A stretch of DNA of 64,000 nucleotides, from assembly GCA_015832175.1 (NCBI GenBank), contig WJXW01000007.1, positions 2,170,001 to 2,234,000 on the forward strand. Direction: 5' to 3'. Of this stretch, positions 35,412 to 47,100 are shown piece after piece. The position numbers and the translations under genes were made by a program. How positions within the stretch are numbered: the first letter of the stretch is position 1; each line of letters starts with the position of its first letter. The DNA is from Paraphaeosphaeria minitans (taxonomy: Eukaryota > Ascomycota > Dothideomycetes > Pleosporales > Didymosphaeriaceae). Below the pieces are notes generated by a model. That model had not been told where the DNA came from. It made no database searches and saw only the letters and a list, made by a program, of their open reading frames with translations.

Positions 35412-35872
35412 GGTGGCGGGCGGTGTGCGTGAGGGGCCAGGGGGCGAGAGGGCGAGGTGAAGTGAAACCGGGACGGCGGTGAGCACGGCAATGAGCAGGA
35501 GAATGCGTGTCTGGAGTGCCGCCAGCGGAGCGTATGCAAAGGGGAGGAGGTTGGCGGTATAGCTCTGGTATATCTTGGACTCTGCGAACGGGCTGTGGAC
35601 CCTCGTCGAAGCTAGTGCCAACGCAATGACGCAGCCTTCCGGCGTGGATCCGCAGCGATCCTCTGGAGTTTTAGCCCTAGGACGCTCGCAGCATAGATTT
35701 AGGATATCTACCTAACCAGACTATATCCTCTTCGACTTCATGCAACCGCTGCTGTGCACGCCAGCCTGACCCACGCACCTCGTAGCCAAGACTGCCCCAG
35801 CCCACCCCAGACTCTCCAAGACATACCTAGTTACCTACCCCACCCTCGGCTGGATTTGCTACGGACCACCCG
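35412..35872. promoter_or_regulatory. shared divergent promoter, acyl-CoA synthetase / RKM5-like
   Basis: 461 bases between opposed start codons. CTACCTA-type words occur at 35708 and 35832; no named operator identified. Confidence 0.5.
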
Positions 35873-36938
35873 ATGAGCTCAGCACTCCACGCCATTGTTG
35901 CCATCATGGATGACCTGTCCACGCTTCTGGGAGACCCCGTGAACGACCCAGAGGAAGGTAAGCCAGCATCAGCCAATCCGCTCCCTCCATACCCCTCGGC
36001 ACGACGCATCTCTCTACACACCCCATTCGTTTCTTCACAACATACTGACCACCGGTCCCAATTTCCAGACGCCTTTGTCGTATTCTCGCAAGAAGTCCCG
36101 TTTCAGTCAAACCTAGGCTTCGTCGATTCACAGGCAACCGAGCTCGAGGTCAGCATCGGCGGGAGAGACCTCACCATCCGGCAGTCGCATGGCCTCCTCA
36201 GGTCGGACCGCAAGAAGGGCACCACAGGCGCAGGTCTGAACAGTCTCGCCGTCATCGCCGTGACCCTCGTCGCTGACATGGCCCGCAGTCGTCTGGAAAG
36301 TAACGCCGCTGTTCGCTGCCTGGATCTCCTCGCCGAATTTTCTTTCCAAGAATGGCTTTCTGCGCCCTGAGAGCATAGCCATCGAGCTGGGCTCTGGCGT
36401 CGCCGGTGTCGTTGCTTTGACGCTCGCACCCCACATTAACAGGTATATCGCCACCGACCAGGACTACGTGCTCAGGCTTTTGAAGCAGAATATTACCGAC
36501 AACCTGCCCGTCACTAGGACTAAAAAGCCAAAGACCAAGAAGAAAGCGTTTCCTTCGGTACCGGAAGGGAAAGGCAGCATTGAAACGCTCGAGCTCGACT
36601 GGGAACTGAACTCCGTTTCTTCGTTACCTGCTCAGCTTGGCCTGCACGAAAGCGCAGGTGTCGACCTTGTCATTGCCTGCGACTGTATCTACAACGAGAG
36701 TCTCATCGAGCCGCTCAACGACACGTGTGCTCAGATATGCAAGCTACGCTCCCATGTAGAGCAGCCTAAGCCAACAATCTGCCTTGTGGCACAACAGCTT
36801 CGTGCTCACCATATCTTTGAAGCTTGGTTAAAGAGTTTCCACAAAAACTTCCATGCGTGGCAGGTGCCGGATGCACTCCTGACCCCGCGTCTACGCGAGA
36901 AGTCCGGCTTCGTTGTTCACCTTGGCATAGTACGGTGA
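35873..36938 (+). CDS. RKM5: RKM5-type protein lysine methyltransferase
   Basis: Seven-beta-strand, SAM-dependent methyltransferase of the METTL21 group; the yeast homologue methylates ribosomal protein L1. Exons 35873-35957, 36069-36233 and 36289-36938 give 299 residues; a second in-frame ATG at 35906 would give 288. After splicing it reads QSHGLLRS and KKGTTGAVVWKVTPLFAAWI, then the SAM-binding motif IAIELGSGVAGVVAL and YIATDQDYVLRLLKQNI, the acidic motif VDLVIACDCIYNESLIEPL and a C-terminal helix-strand end. Introns of 111 and 55 bases each have a CTGAC-like branch site. It ends only 75 bases before the stop codon of the convergent esterase gene. Confidence 0.88.
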
Positions 36939-37013
36939 GATCAATATTGTTAACAGTTTTGCATTTTATAGCGACTTCCTAATATATTCGACGTCGACAC
37001 TTCACGTACAACA

Positions 37014-39145
37014 TCACGGTAGAGGATCTTCACCAGCTGGGTGATCCGAATCTAAATAGTAATCCGTCGGCAGCTTGAGCACCTCACACTGTTTGACCTC
37101 CCTGAAACTCTCATCTCTTGGCTGTACATCCAGCACCCTGAGCTTCAAATCCTTGGCACTTGTCGGCTTCCAAGGCGTGGACTTCTTCACAATAGCCGAG
37201 GTATTCGTAAATCCTCTCGCCTGCAGGAACTTCAGATCCGGATTCGGGTTCTTCGTCCTGCCAAATGCGGTCCACGTGTCCAACAGATACTGTGAAAACG
37301 GGACATCCTCCTGATCACGCGGCTGACGTCATGTATCGCCGTGCCGAACTCGTAATACAACTCTCCACTGTGGCACTTCCAGTACGGCAGATTAGGGTCG
37401 CCGAGCGTGTGCTCTGCCGTCTTGGGTGCTTCACATGTGGTTGGATTGGGACTCCACGTGGTGAGCTGAAGACCGCGATCGATTTCGTACGAGTATACCA
37501 CTGGGAACACTTTGTTTTTAATTGCCGAAAAAATCGTGGATTGGGTCGGACAGCGGAACGAGACATCCGTTGCGACGCGAGCTGTAAGATTGAAGATATC
37601 CAGAGTGGTGTTTCCTGATTGCGGGACAGGGAAGAGACCGGAGCCAAGAATGTCATTGGCATCATAACCTTGGTCTGTGAGCGTTTGGGAGGCATTGAGG
37701 CTTTTGGAGAAGGAAGTGAAAGGGCCGCCGTCGTCGTGCATAACGCCAGTAATAAGTGCAACACCAGAAGACGGACCAGAGCCATCCAACAACAGCTCGG
37801 ACGAGGAAAGGTATGTGCCGTCGACGACCGGGAAGTTCCAGACCGTTGCTCCCTTCACAAGCTTCGCAGGATCCGCCTTCTGTAGGCATGCAAGTCGACC
37901 TGCTTCATCCTGCTGCGTGCATCCATTTGCGGCATATATGGCGTTAGTCTTGTTTGCAGCTTCCGCTATGCTGGGATACAACGAGTACCCCATACCGCCT
38001 GGACAGGACTGCATGATAGCCCTGGAAAATTTGCCTTTGGCGCGGCGCGAGGCAAGCAGTGCCCTGACCGAAGCGCCGCCAGCGCTCTGCCCAAACACGG
38101 TGACCCTTTCCTTGTCGCCGCCGAAATCCTCAATGTGCTTCTGCACCCAGTCTAGCCCTGCCACCATGTCTGATAACCCGTAATTGCCGCGCGATCTGGA
38201 TTGGCTTGTCGCGAGGAAGCCGAGGGTGGAAAGACGGTAATTGATGGTTACCACCACAACATCGCCTCTCGATGCCATGCTGCCGCCATCAAATGTTGTG
38301 TCTGAACCAAACCCACTGGTAAAAGCTTCCTCCATGTATCCAGAACATCACGGCTTTCTTGGACGATCTCGCATTGGAGGGAAGATGTGGGGTCCAGATG
38401 TTCAGGTAGAGACATTGTTCGCTGCAGGTTGCATCAGTGCAACTACTCTGGATGCAACCTGGGCCGTAAGCCAGTGCCGTGACTTGACCGCGGGGCGCCT
38501 GGTATGCGGAATAGGTGAATCGAGATGGATAAGATGCATACTTGAGGCCCAGGAAACGGAACGAAAGCTTATCGCGGTAGCCGACAACCGTCCCATCGCC
38601 GGTATGCACAGCTGTCTGCCATTCTGGGCCCGTATTGTTGCTCGATGTCGAACTCAACGGCGCCGAGTGGGAACACAAAGCCGGTAGCTCTATGTTACAC
38701 GGCACAGTCTTGATCTTTCCGAGCGTTGTTATCGCCCTGCAGCCCGTGTCTCGAATCCAGTACTGCCCGATATCGTCGCTAGCTTTCTCGTACGCCAAAT
38801 ACCGCAAGAAGTCGACTTCTGTATGGTCTGCCGGGTCCCACAGCGTCTCTCGCAGTGCTTTACAGCCTGTCTCGGCGTTTGACTTGGAGCGGCGAGCGCT
38901 CAGGACGATTGTCGCCGCTTGTCTGGTACTCGAATTGCCTGGTCATCCACGTCAGTCACCAGAGGTTCAAGTTTAGTCCCGGTACTACGACCCCTGGACC
39001 AATGAAGAATTTACAAACCATACAAGTCGTTGTGCGTGAGAATGGTCAGATCACCGCGGACTGATTGCGGGCTAGGTACTGAAAGAACATGACTGGTTAG
39101 CGATAGGAAGACAAGCCAGCCGGTCAGGCCGACGAGAGGCGCCAT
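37014..39145 (-). pseudogene. type-B carboxylesterase/lipase broken by two frameshifts
   Basis: Secreted alpha/beta-hydrolase of the fungal carboxylesterase family. Exon 1 is 39145-39019 (signal peptide) and exon 2 starts at 38938 after an 80-base intron. Exon 2 reads NAETGCKALRETLWDP, LYLNIWTP and VMFWIHGG. At about 38327 one extra A in an AA/TTTT context shifts the frame; the next segment (to about 37320) has FTSGFGSDTTFDGG, NYRLSTLGFL, nucleophile elbow GQSAGG and YWKCHSGELYYEFG with the catalytic His. Near 37320 one base is missing and the original frame resumes with EDVPFSQYLLDTWTAF to the stop. The catalytic residues survive, so decay is recent, or one or both shifts are sequence errors. 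Confidence 0.78.
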
Positions 39146-40008
39146 GATGAACGCCGGGAGGGGCGTGTTCGAGCAAGATCTGGCAGCATCGCGTCTAATT
39201 GCAGCAGTACGGTCAATTTATCCCGACCGCTACGGCGGACAGATGCTTTTCCGTGTTATTCGTGGAACATATTGAGACTCTAGTGGATGCGGCAGTTGAA
39301 TGGATGAGGGGTATAAGGGCTATCTATATTGTTGCGGAGTGGGCCCGAGGTCAAAGTCTGGAGGATCGACCAGGATGCGGTGGGCGTGGTGACTGGCTGC
39401 GCATACCCGCATGGCAACCTGTCTGTTTACAGTCGTGATGTTTGGTTACACCTGCCACTGAGTTTGGAGGAGCAGGTCGACGCGGAGGTGCGGGTCGCAT
39501 GGCGGTCTTGTTCTGCACGGACGACAGGACTTCGGGGAGGGGGAAGGGGGAAGGGGGCCTAGATCTGCAAGTCGTAGCGTGGGCGAACTCGTGGGACAGC
39601 GGCGACAGCGCAGCTTTTAATAAGACATAATACATGGCGACCGTTGTTCGTCTCAGAAGCCGTGAAATGAGGGCAAACGGGCTCGGAGGGTGCAACAGTG
39701 GCCGTCGGGGGTTTCAGCGGGAGTGGAGGTAGTTGACTGCATGCTCCGCCCCGACTGCAGCTGCGAGGGGTACCTACTAGATAGACTACCGTAGACTAGA
39801 CTACCGTGTTTAGAATACCAAGGCAAGGCAAGGCAGGCGCCAGCGGCCAGCCCAAGGTCCACGTCGTTCTTTCCGTTCCGGTTGTTACTGTGTAAGTATT
39901 TTGCTCGCCCTGCGCCCTGCGACTTCCCTCTTCAGTTCGCCTAGACACTGCCAGACACTGCCATGGTTTTCTGAAGGATGGCCGCGAACTTGATCTTCCC
40001 TCCTGAAA

Positions 40009-40072
40009 CGCTGGAGCGCTGGAGCGCTGGAGCGCTGGAACGCTGAAACGCTGCAACGCTGGAACGCTGGAT
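40009..40072. repeat. 8-bp tandem repeat, 8 copies
   Basis: Eight direct units of CGCTGGAG, the first four intact and the rest varied (CGCTGGAA, CGCTGAAA, CGCTGCAA, CGCTGGAT). Ends at a GGATCC. Confidence 0.9.
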
Positions 40073-40964
40073 CCGCGCCGACAAATCTCATCTCACTACC
40101 GTAATCCTGTAAGCCGCTGTGGGCGGGTACTCTTTGGCGCCCATGTGCCGATTGGCTGCGGGCGGCAGGCAACGACGCTGTCGCCGTTGCCTCATCACGC
40201 ATCTCAGCCCCGATCCGAGTCTTCTGCGTCTCGCAGTCTCCCCTCTCTCTCGCAACGCAACCCAACGCGACCCATCGCCCATGGGCCCTCGCCCACAGGA
40301 AAACACTCAGCCGCAGGGCGCCGTAGCAATGCGCTCTATTGGCCTGCGCAATCGCTTGACATGGCACCGCGCTGCCCTCCGTTACTATTCTCTCCGTTGC
40401 TTTCGAACAAGGCGCTAGCGCCCACCCTAAGTTCACTGCGGTCTAGCTCACTTTTGTGAATCCCTCACGAACCTGTGCAGTCTCTCTTCTGTGACTCTCT
40501 CAATACATTGACGCGACCTCCTTCTCTCCAGCTGCGGACACGAGCCCACGGTGCAGCGCCTCTTCGCCGTCGAAAGCCCTTCCCCTTCGTCGCGCGCGCG
40601 CGCCCTCTCCTTTATTGGCCTTGTCTCCAGCGCCCCTCAAGATCCGCCTCTCGTCCATTCCTCCCCTCTCACACCCTCGCAGTTCGCGCGTTGCACCCCA
40701 CCCACGGCCTCTCCCAGCCTCAATAACACTCCTCCGTGCTCGCAGCTGGCTTCCGTGTGTCCTTTGACCTCCAGCTACCCTCGGCGACGCCTCTGAGCTC
40801 TACCCGTGCCGCGAGCAGCCACGAAAGCCTCTTCTCCTGGGCCGCCGGGCCCCGATAACGACCTCGTCCGTTGCCATCACTGCGCTGTTCGTCATTACCC
40901 GGCGTCGGACTCGTCTTGCGAAGCCGTCGTCCGCTCTGCTCTCGTCGTGCGCGCGTCGGGCGTC

Positions 40965-40991
40965 ATGCGATCCAACGCACCCAGAGCCTGA
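40965..40991 (+). other. upstream open reading frame in the SET-gene leader
   Basis: ATG with eight codons and a TGA, 48 bases before the main start. If transcription starts upstream of it, it could lower translation of the main frame. Transcript start is unknown. Confidence 0.35.
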
Positions 40992-41039
40992 GCCTACCAC
41001 CATACGAACACCACCCCATCACTGTGCGACGGCCGGATT

Positions 41040-44000
41040 ATGACAGACGTGTCATCGATAAAGGCGCACGCTGATCATCAGCCGGCTTCCGTCGCCCACT
41101 ACGGTCCTCCACCGCCTGCTTTCACCAACGGCTCACCTGCGCTAGAGCGCCCCATCGTGGATGAGGAGTCGTCGACGATCAAGTGCATCTGCGGCTTTTC
41201 GGACGACGACGGAAACACTGTGCTGTGCGAGAAGTGCGATACGTGGCAGCACATCGTGTGTTACTACGAGAGCGCCAGCCATGTCCCGGACGTTCACGAG
41301 TGCGTAGACTGTCTCCCTAGACCCATCGATCGGAAGAGCGCTCTCGAGAAGCAACGGCAACGTCGCGAGCTGCACAACATCGGTGAGCGCAAGGGTCGAC
41401 CGAGAACCACCACCAAAAGCCACAAAAAGCGACAAAAAGACCCTCTAGGCGCTGTGCAACCCAATGGCTGGGCCGTCCAGTCCAACGCCGATCTTCAATA
41501 CAATCACGACCGGAAGAGCGGAAGCCCGCGCGATCTACCACCGCCTGCTAAACGCCCGAAGACGAACCATCGGCCGTCTACGAGCACAGTCAGTCAAGCG
41601 CCAGCGCTCGCACCAGCATCCCGTAAACGAGGCAGTTCCGTTATGTTGAACGGACACAGCCCCGTCAAGTCGCCTGTCAATCCCGAAGGTTCCATCGAAG
41701 AGTTCTCACTCGAATTCATGAACCTTTACCGACAGGCGGAGCCACCGTCAACGGATACAAACTCTTTCACTGATCTCAGAGTCACAAACGACATTGCATC
41801 GTGGCTGAACGATCGAGATGCACTGGCTGAGGCTACGGAGGGCAAGTCGCCGGCTGAAGTGTTCCAGCGTATCGATCAGTCGATCGAGGACATGGAGAAG
41901 TCTCTCGCGCCTGTCGTTATCAAGCAGACAGAAGAAGACCCTAACACAAAAGCTTACGGATTACACCCTCAATGGCACCTCATCACCGTGGAGACGCCTG
42001 TCGCTAAAGAAGGCTTCATCGGCGAACTAAAAGGCCGCATCGGAAGGAAAGAAGACTACTACAACGACCCGGCGAATCGCTGGCAGCTCCTACAACACCC
42101 CGAACCGTTCGTCTTCTTTCCTCCACAGCTACCGATCTACATCGACACACGGCATGAGGGTACGATACTTCGGTATGCTAGGAGGAGCTGTAATCCAAAC
42201 ATGGAAATGAAGATACTAACGCAAGGGCCCGAGGGCGGCGCTCACTTCTGCTTCCTCGCGACTCGAGATATTGAGCCGGGCGAAGAGCTCACGGTTGGGT
42301 GGAATATCAACAGCTCGATCATGCAGCAGCTTGTCAAAGTCGTCACCAATGGCGACGTAAAGAAAGAAGGGCTCAAGAAGATCCAACCCTGGATAGCATG
42401 CGTACTCGCCAACTTCGGTGGATGCGCTTGTGACAATACGACCGGCCACGAATGTCTGCTGCAGCTTGCTCGGCGCACGGCTACTACATTCGCAGAACCA
42501 GTGCAGTCCTCCAAGTCTGCCAAGGGCCGGAAGACGAAGAAGATTCAGGTCTCTCCTCTAAGCACTGGTCACGCAACAAACAGCCGTGCGGGAAGCGAAG
42601 CCATGCACCGCGATATCCACGACGACGAGAATGCCGACAGCCGCTCAACTTCTGGGTCGCACAAGTCCAGCAGCCGCGACATCACTCCTGCAACCCATTT
42701 TTCCTTGGATGACGGCAATGGGAAGATGTCTGAGCGTGACAGGCGGAAGCTGCAACAGCAGGAACGCCTTTTCGAGCAAATGGACTATGAAGAGCAGCAC
42801 AAGGGGAAACGGGGGAAGAGACACAGCGCTGGGTCGACACTAAACACGCCCAATCTGTCGTCCTCTGTAAGGCGTCTCTCCCGTCCATCGCTTCTCGAAG
42901 CTGACGTACCTTCGCAGAAACCGCTCGGCCACAGTGAACCCTCCCCGTCCTTGCGACATCCTCGCGAACACAGCAACGGCGTCGCAAGGAAAGCCTCCGG
43001 TGGCTCATCGAGGACAAACGGACGTGCACCAGCGAAACTGAAACCAGTCTATGTTGACAGCTCTACACAGACTGATGGCAACGGGGTCACGGTGGATGCG
43101 CGCGCACCGACCGCAAGACCTATGAGGCCTCTAATGTCTTTTAAACGCAGACTGCTGCAGCAAGCTCAAGACGACAAGATACAAAGGGAACGCATACGCT
43201 CAGCATCTGTGAAGTTAGAGATGAAGTCTCCGGCATTGAAGGATGTCATGTCAAGCAAGCCTTCGCCAACCGCCCCTTCATTTCCACTCGAGGAGCCCGT
43301 GGCTATGAACATTTCTCTGGATACCGCACCTATAGAGAAGCCAAAAGACTCGACATTAGTCGAAGAATCCGCTCTAGCGATATCAAACGATGTCGAAATG
43401 AAGGATGCAGAAGTTATGGCGGCACCCAGGCCGTTCACACCAAAGACTGAAGAAATGCCAGATGCACCCGACACAGAGGTGTCTCCCGCAACTTCAAATT
43501 CCCACATACAACCACCTGCGCCGCCGTGGGCGCCCTCTGGTGCGCCTGCAGATGACGACACTGCACCTACGGCTTCTACGCCAGATAGGGGCGAGATGCA
43601 GGTCGAGATACCCGCGAATCCCACGCTTGTCATCCCTGCTTATAACACTGCCGTCACCCCCGGTGCGGCTCCCAATGCTCTCACTGCTGGTGCTCTTGCG
43701 CAGTCGCCCGGAGGTGTGGGAATAGCTTTGTCGCCTTTCTCACCCGCCGTGACCAACGCCATCACGCCTGGTCCTATGCGCAAGAAGCTTAGCCTCAGTG
43801 ACTACACAAGCAGACGCGCGAAATTGGCTCAGCAGTCTTCAACCACATCAGGAACAACTCCGCCCAATCCTACGCAATCAACTAGCTCGCCTACCTTGTC
43901 GAACGCGAGCTTGCCAAACAACACATCTCCTCCAGCGAAGAATGTGGAGCCGGCATTACCCCCGCTCGCAGAAGAGACGAGGTCCACCACAACGGAGACA

Positions 44001-44138
44001 GCCACGGAAACAATCACGGAGACAGCCATGGAGACAGCCACAGAGACAGCAACGGAGGCAGCCACAGCGACAGAGACCGCTCCCACTACGGCAACGGCAA
44101 CGGCAACCACAACCACAACCACTTCGACTAGTACTTGA
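41040..44138 (+). CDS. SET3: PHD-finger / SET-domain protein (SET3-like)
   Basis: Chromatin factor matching the yeast Set3 / metazoan MLL5 group, a scaffold of a histone deacetylase complex. Single exon, 1032 residues. The PHD finger is at 49-91 (CICGFSDDDGNTVLCEKCDTWQH with HECVDC), which in Set3 reads H3K4 methylation. The SET domain is at about 310-425 (WHLITVETPVAKEGFIGELKG, YIDTRHEGTILRYARRSCNPN, DIEPGEELTVGWN). The central and C-terminal 600 residues are low complexity, with basic KRGKRH patches. The end is an imperfect Glu-Thr-Ala-Thr repeat from an ACGGAGACAGCC-type minisatellite. SET3 proteins are often inactive as methyltransferases, which I cannot judge here. Confidence 0.88.
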   Translation: MTDVSSIKAHADHQPASVAHYGPPPPAFTNGSPALERPIVDEESSTIKCICGFSDDDGNTVLCEKCDTWQHIVCYYESASHVPDVHECVDCLPRPIDRKSALEKQRQRRELHNIGERKGRPRTTTKSHKKRQKDPLGAVQPNGWAVQSNADLQYNHDRKSGSPRDLPPPAKRPKTNHRPSTSTVSQAPALAPASRKRGSSVMLNGHSPVKSPVNPEGSIEEFSLEFMNLYRQAEPPSTDTNSFTDLRVTNDIASWLNDRDALAEATEGKSPAEVFQRIDQSIEDMEKSLAPVVIKQTEEDPNTKAYGLHPQWHLITVETPVAKEGFIGELKGRIGRKEDYYNDPANRWQLLQHPEPFVFFPPQLPIYIDTRHEGTILRYARRSCNPNMEMKILTQGPEGGAHFCFLATRDIEPGEELTVGWNINSSIMQQLVKVVTNGDVKKEGLKKIQPWIACVLANFGGCACDNTTGHECLLQLARRTATTFAEPVQSSKSAKGRKTKKIQVSPLSTGHATNSRAGSEAMHRDIHDDENADSRSTSGSHKSSSRDITPATHFSLDDGNGKMSERDRRKLQQQERLFEQMDYEEQHKGKRGKRHSAGSTLNTPNLSSSVRRLSRPSLLEADVPSQKPLGHSEPSPSLRHPREHSNGVARKASGGSSRTNGRAPAKLKPVYVDSSTQTDGNGVTVDARAPTARPMRPLMSFKRRLLQQAQDDKIQRERIRSASVKLEMKSPALKDVMSSKPSPTAPSFPLEEPVAMNISLDTAPIEKPKDSTLVEESALAISNDVEMKDAEVMAAPRPFTPKTEEMPDAPDTEVSPATSNSHIQPPAPPWAPSGAPADDDTAPTASTPDRGEMQVEIPANPTLVIPAYNTAVTPGAAPNALTAGALAQSPGGVGIALSPFSPAVTNAITPGPMRKKLSLSDYTSRRAKLAQQSSTTSGTTPPNPTQSTSSPTLSNASLPNNTSPPAKNVEPALPPLAEETRSTTTETATETITETAMETATETATEAATATETAPTTATATATTTTTTSTST

Positions 44139-47100
44139 ACGCAGAGTTCTTCGCTTACCGATTCGCTTCTACCCGTGTTTTCTAAAAAGCAAGGCGCTCG
44201 GGTGGTGGGCGTTGAGCGCCTTTTCTTGTCTGCCCTTTCGATTGTACATGATATAATGCATTTACGGACCCTCCTTTCAGCTTTTCTTCTGTTTAGGTTT
44301 CTTCCCCAGCGTGTGGTCCGCGCTACGATGGTTTTCTGCAACCTCGACGAGCAGTGTTTTCGAGTCCTTGGTTTTGCGATGGCGGACTGGCGTTGCGGGC
44401 CGCTGGTACCCGGCGGCTGGCGTTGCAAAAAGGTGGATGGGAACGGCCTACCTTTTTCTTTTCTTTTTTCTATTTTGGATTTGTGTGCGCGCTCGCTACT
44501 GCGGCGCTGGTCTCTTGGGCTATGGTTTACGGATATTGATGAAAAAGCGACGGGTTGGGCGCAGAATCAAGCGGACGCTTCGGGTAGTCGAGTGTGGGGG
44601 TTGAACAATGGATACAAGAGATTACCCATCACCCGTGTGTCTTTTCGTGGGGTGTGCGGGTGGTGTTGTGGATCGACATGACACGGAGAGGTACTGTGCT
44701 CCTGCAGACACAAGTCAAGGGCTTGGGTTGACCGGCCGGTCTATTGCGTACCTTTGTGGCAAACCATGGCGCAGTACTCGGACTTTTGTCTCAGCGCTAT
44801 ACTTAGCGGGCCCTCTGCATCTCTCGTGTCTCCTTGGCTGTTTCGCTGTTTTCTTGCAGCACTACACCACTGGACGCAGACTGCACCATGACACGTCCTG
44901 CTCTGTATTCTATCCCTACCCGGCCCATGTCCCGGTCGTGTCCATTGTGCTTCTACCTACCTGCCTGTTCATTTCCCCCTCGTGGTGTCTACCACGCCAT
45001 ATTACGCGCTTCCTGGCTGATGATGGTGATGATGAGGGTGGAATGGGAACGTTGCTGTTGGGAGTAGAAGATGTACGGTAGCATCCCGGATCATCGGCCT
45101 CGCGACCCAAACCGTACGTCTTTGCAGCTCTCTGGATACAAGAACAACACCAACAGCAACAAATTCCCCCGAAAAGCTCGCCCTCTTCTAGCGCCGTATT
45201 CTCATCCTGCTTTCTCGCCATGCTCACCGCTGCGAGCTACACCGTCAGCGCCCTCCTCGTCCTGTACTCGGGCACCGTCGGCGTCTTCCAGCCACTGCAT
45301 AGTGCGTTCCCTCGCCAGGCTTCCGGAGCAGGGCAGGGACGGAGCGGAGGGGTTAGGTGTGGTAGATACGGAGGGGGTGGCAATGTTGCTATGGGCGAGA
45401 TGCTACAGAACTTGTTAGCGTTGGACTTGGGGTGCTGGAGCATGAGAGGCGGCGGTGGAGGTGGTGGCGGCGGCGGCGGGCACGCGTGACGAGGGGATTG
45501 TGTGTGGACGGGGAGTTTCGGTTTGGTAGTGTCGTAGAGCGCAAGACAGAGCACGGAGGGTGCGGATCCGGTGTCGGACATTGGGAAGGCTGACGCCATG
45601 GCCGGCGTGGAGAGGGTCCAGCCGGGGGAAGGTAGTTGTGTTCAACTAGATCATGAGCAGCAGTAGAACTGTTTGATCCACCAGTACGCACAACAAGAAC
45701 CGTTGGCGCGGTGCTCTTCTAAAACCAAGGGCCGCTCTGTTAGCGTAAAGACGCAGAGGCCTTAGGTGCAGAGTAAGCCATGAGGTGGATGTGTTGACTT
45801 CACGGATGCAATGCTTGTATACCCGTCAAGCACGAGAACGACAAAATCCCGAGCATTGCAGTGTCGCTGAGAAAGGTAACGCGTAGACCTTTACCTGTGT
45901 CCTGCTACCTAGGCAAATTGAAGACATGTTTTTATCGACGGCGAATGGCACATTGGCTGGCTATGCTCTAGACCACTCCAATCAGAAAGCGTGCACCTGA
46001 AGGAGGTCCATGTGAGCTTTTTATTTGTATTAGTTGAACGCACGAAACTGGGATGTAATAGATGCAAACCAATGCATTGCTGCCTTTTGGCCGGACGAAC
46101 GGTACGGAGCAGGAAGTCGTCGCGCAAACACAGTTTGTCCGAAGCAGCTTTTGTTCTAGTGGTGCTTTGGAGTATCCGAACGGATGTTCCTAGATGCATT
46201 GTAGTTGTATCGATGGTTGAGACTCCGTAGGGGATGGATTGGGCTACGTAGAAAGCTGGTCACGGAAGTTGACAGAGTGAAGACATACGACGCCCAACTA
46301 GCCATGGGAGACGTTACGTGTCTACCGTTGCTTACCACGAGCAGCTCTTGTACAGCATATACACCGTACAATCATGATGGGCGAGCATGCTCACCTCGTA
46401 AGTGATGTATCGGTCTTTCCATTTCAGCGATACACGCACTGTGACGCCACTTCAGATGGTGAAGTTCACGTTCTTACTGCCGACGGTTTCCATACCCGTA
46501 TTGTTGTTTATAGTATCAACGCGACACGTTCCAAGCGAAGGAACAGATACATTTGGCCGAAAGTGATGCAGCTGAAAAATGCACAAGACATCCAAGGAGC
46601 ACAATCTTTCTGTCGGTAAGTTGCGTGGCGTCTCACGATGAACGTTTGGTGGAATGGTTCCGTCGGTGTGTTTCGTGCGATGTTAATCTTGACTGCATGT
46701 TGCTGATGCAGCTTAGATGCTCGATCTTTGTATAAATGTTTCTTTCCCGATCGTACGTGTCCCGAATAACGCAAGGAGCTTCGTCATGTTTGCAGACGTA
46801 GAGTGTTGATCGTCTTTATACAGCGTAGGTGAAGTAAACACAAGTGTGCAGATCTCGGCAATACGGCAGGTATTCGCGTCGCCGATAGAGTAGCTCTTAT
46901 TTATTCTCCTGTACTTGTGTATTACTTGGTATTCCCGCATTTGCTTCCGTTGCCGCTGGGGGACAGGAGTCCGGCTCCTATTAGATGGCCTATGAGGAGT
47001 TTCGAAGGACCCAACACGCAAGGGGCAGTGATGATGACTGCTCAGAAGAACATGACGACAGGAAGTACTAGCTGATGGCTTCGTTCATAATCACGCGTAT

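Larger units (their letters stand above)
39146..41039. other. 1.9-kb region upstream of the SET gene
   Basis: Contains the esterase promoter at the left and a long pyrimidine-rich leader for the SET gene from about 40440. TAGACTACCGTAGACTAG words occur near 39780-39806. No gene recognised. Confidence 0.5.

Noticed and set aside
45220..45489. 90-codon frame with hydrophobic N-terminus
   Set aside because: The first 28 residues look like a signal anchor and a GTGCGT donor follows at 45302, but no second exon with coding character was found and the rest is a poly-glycine repeat.
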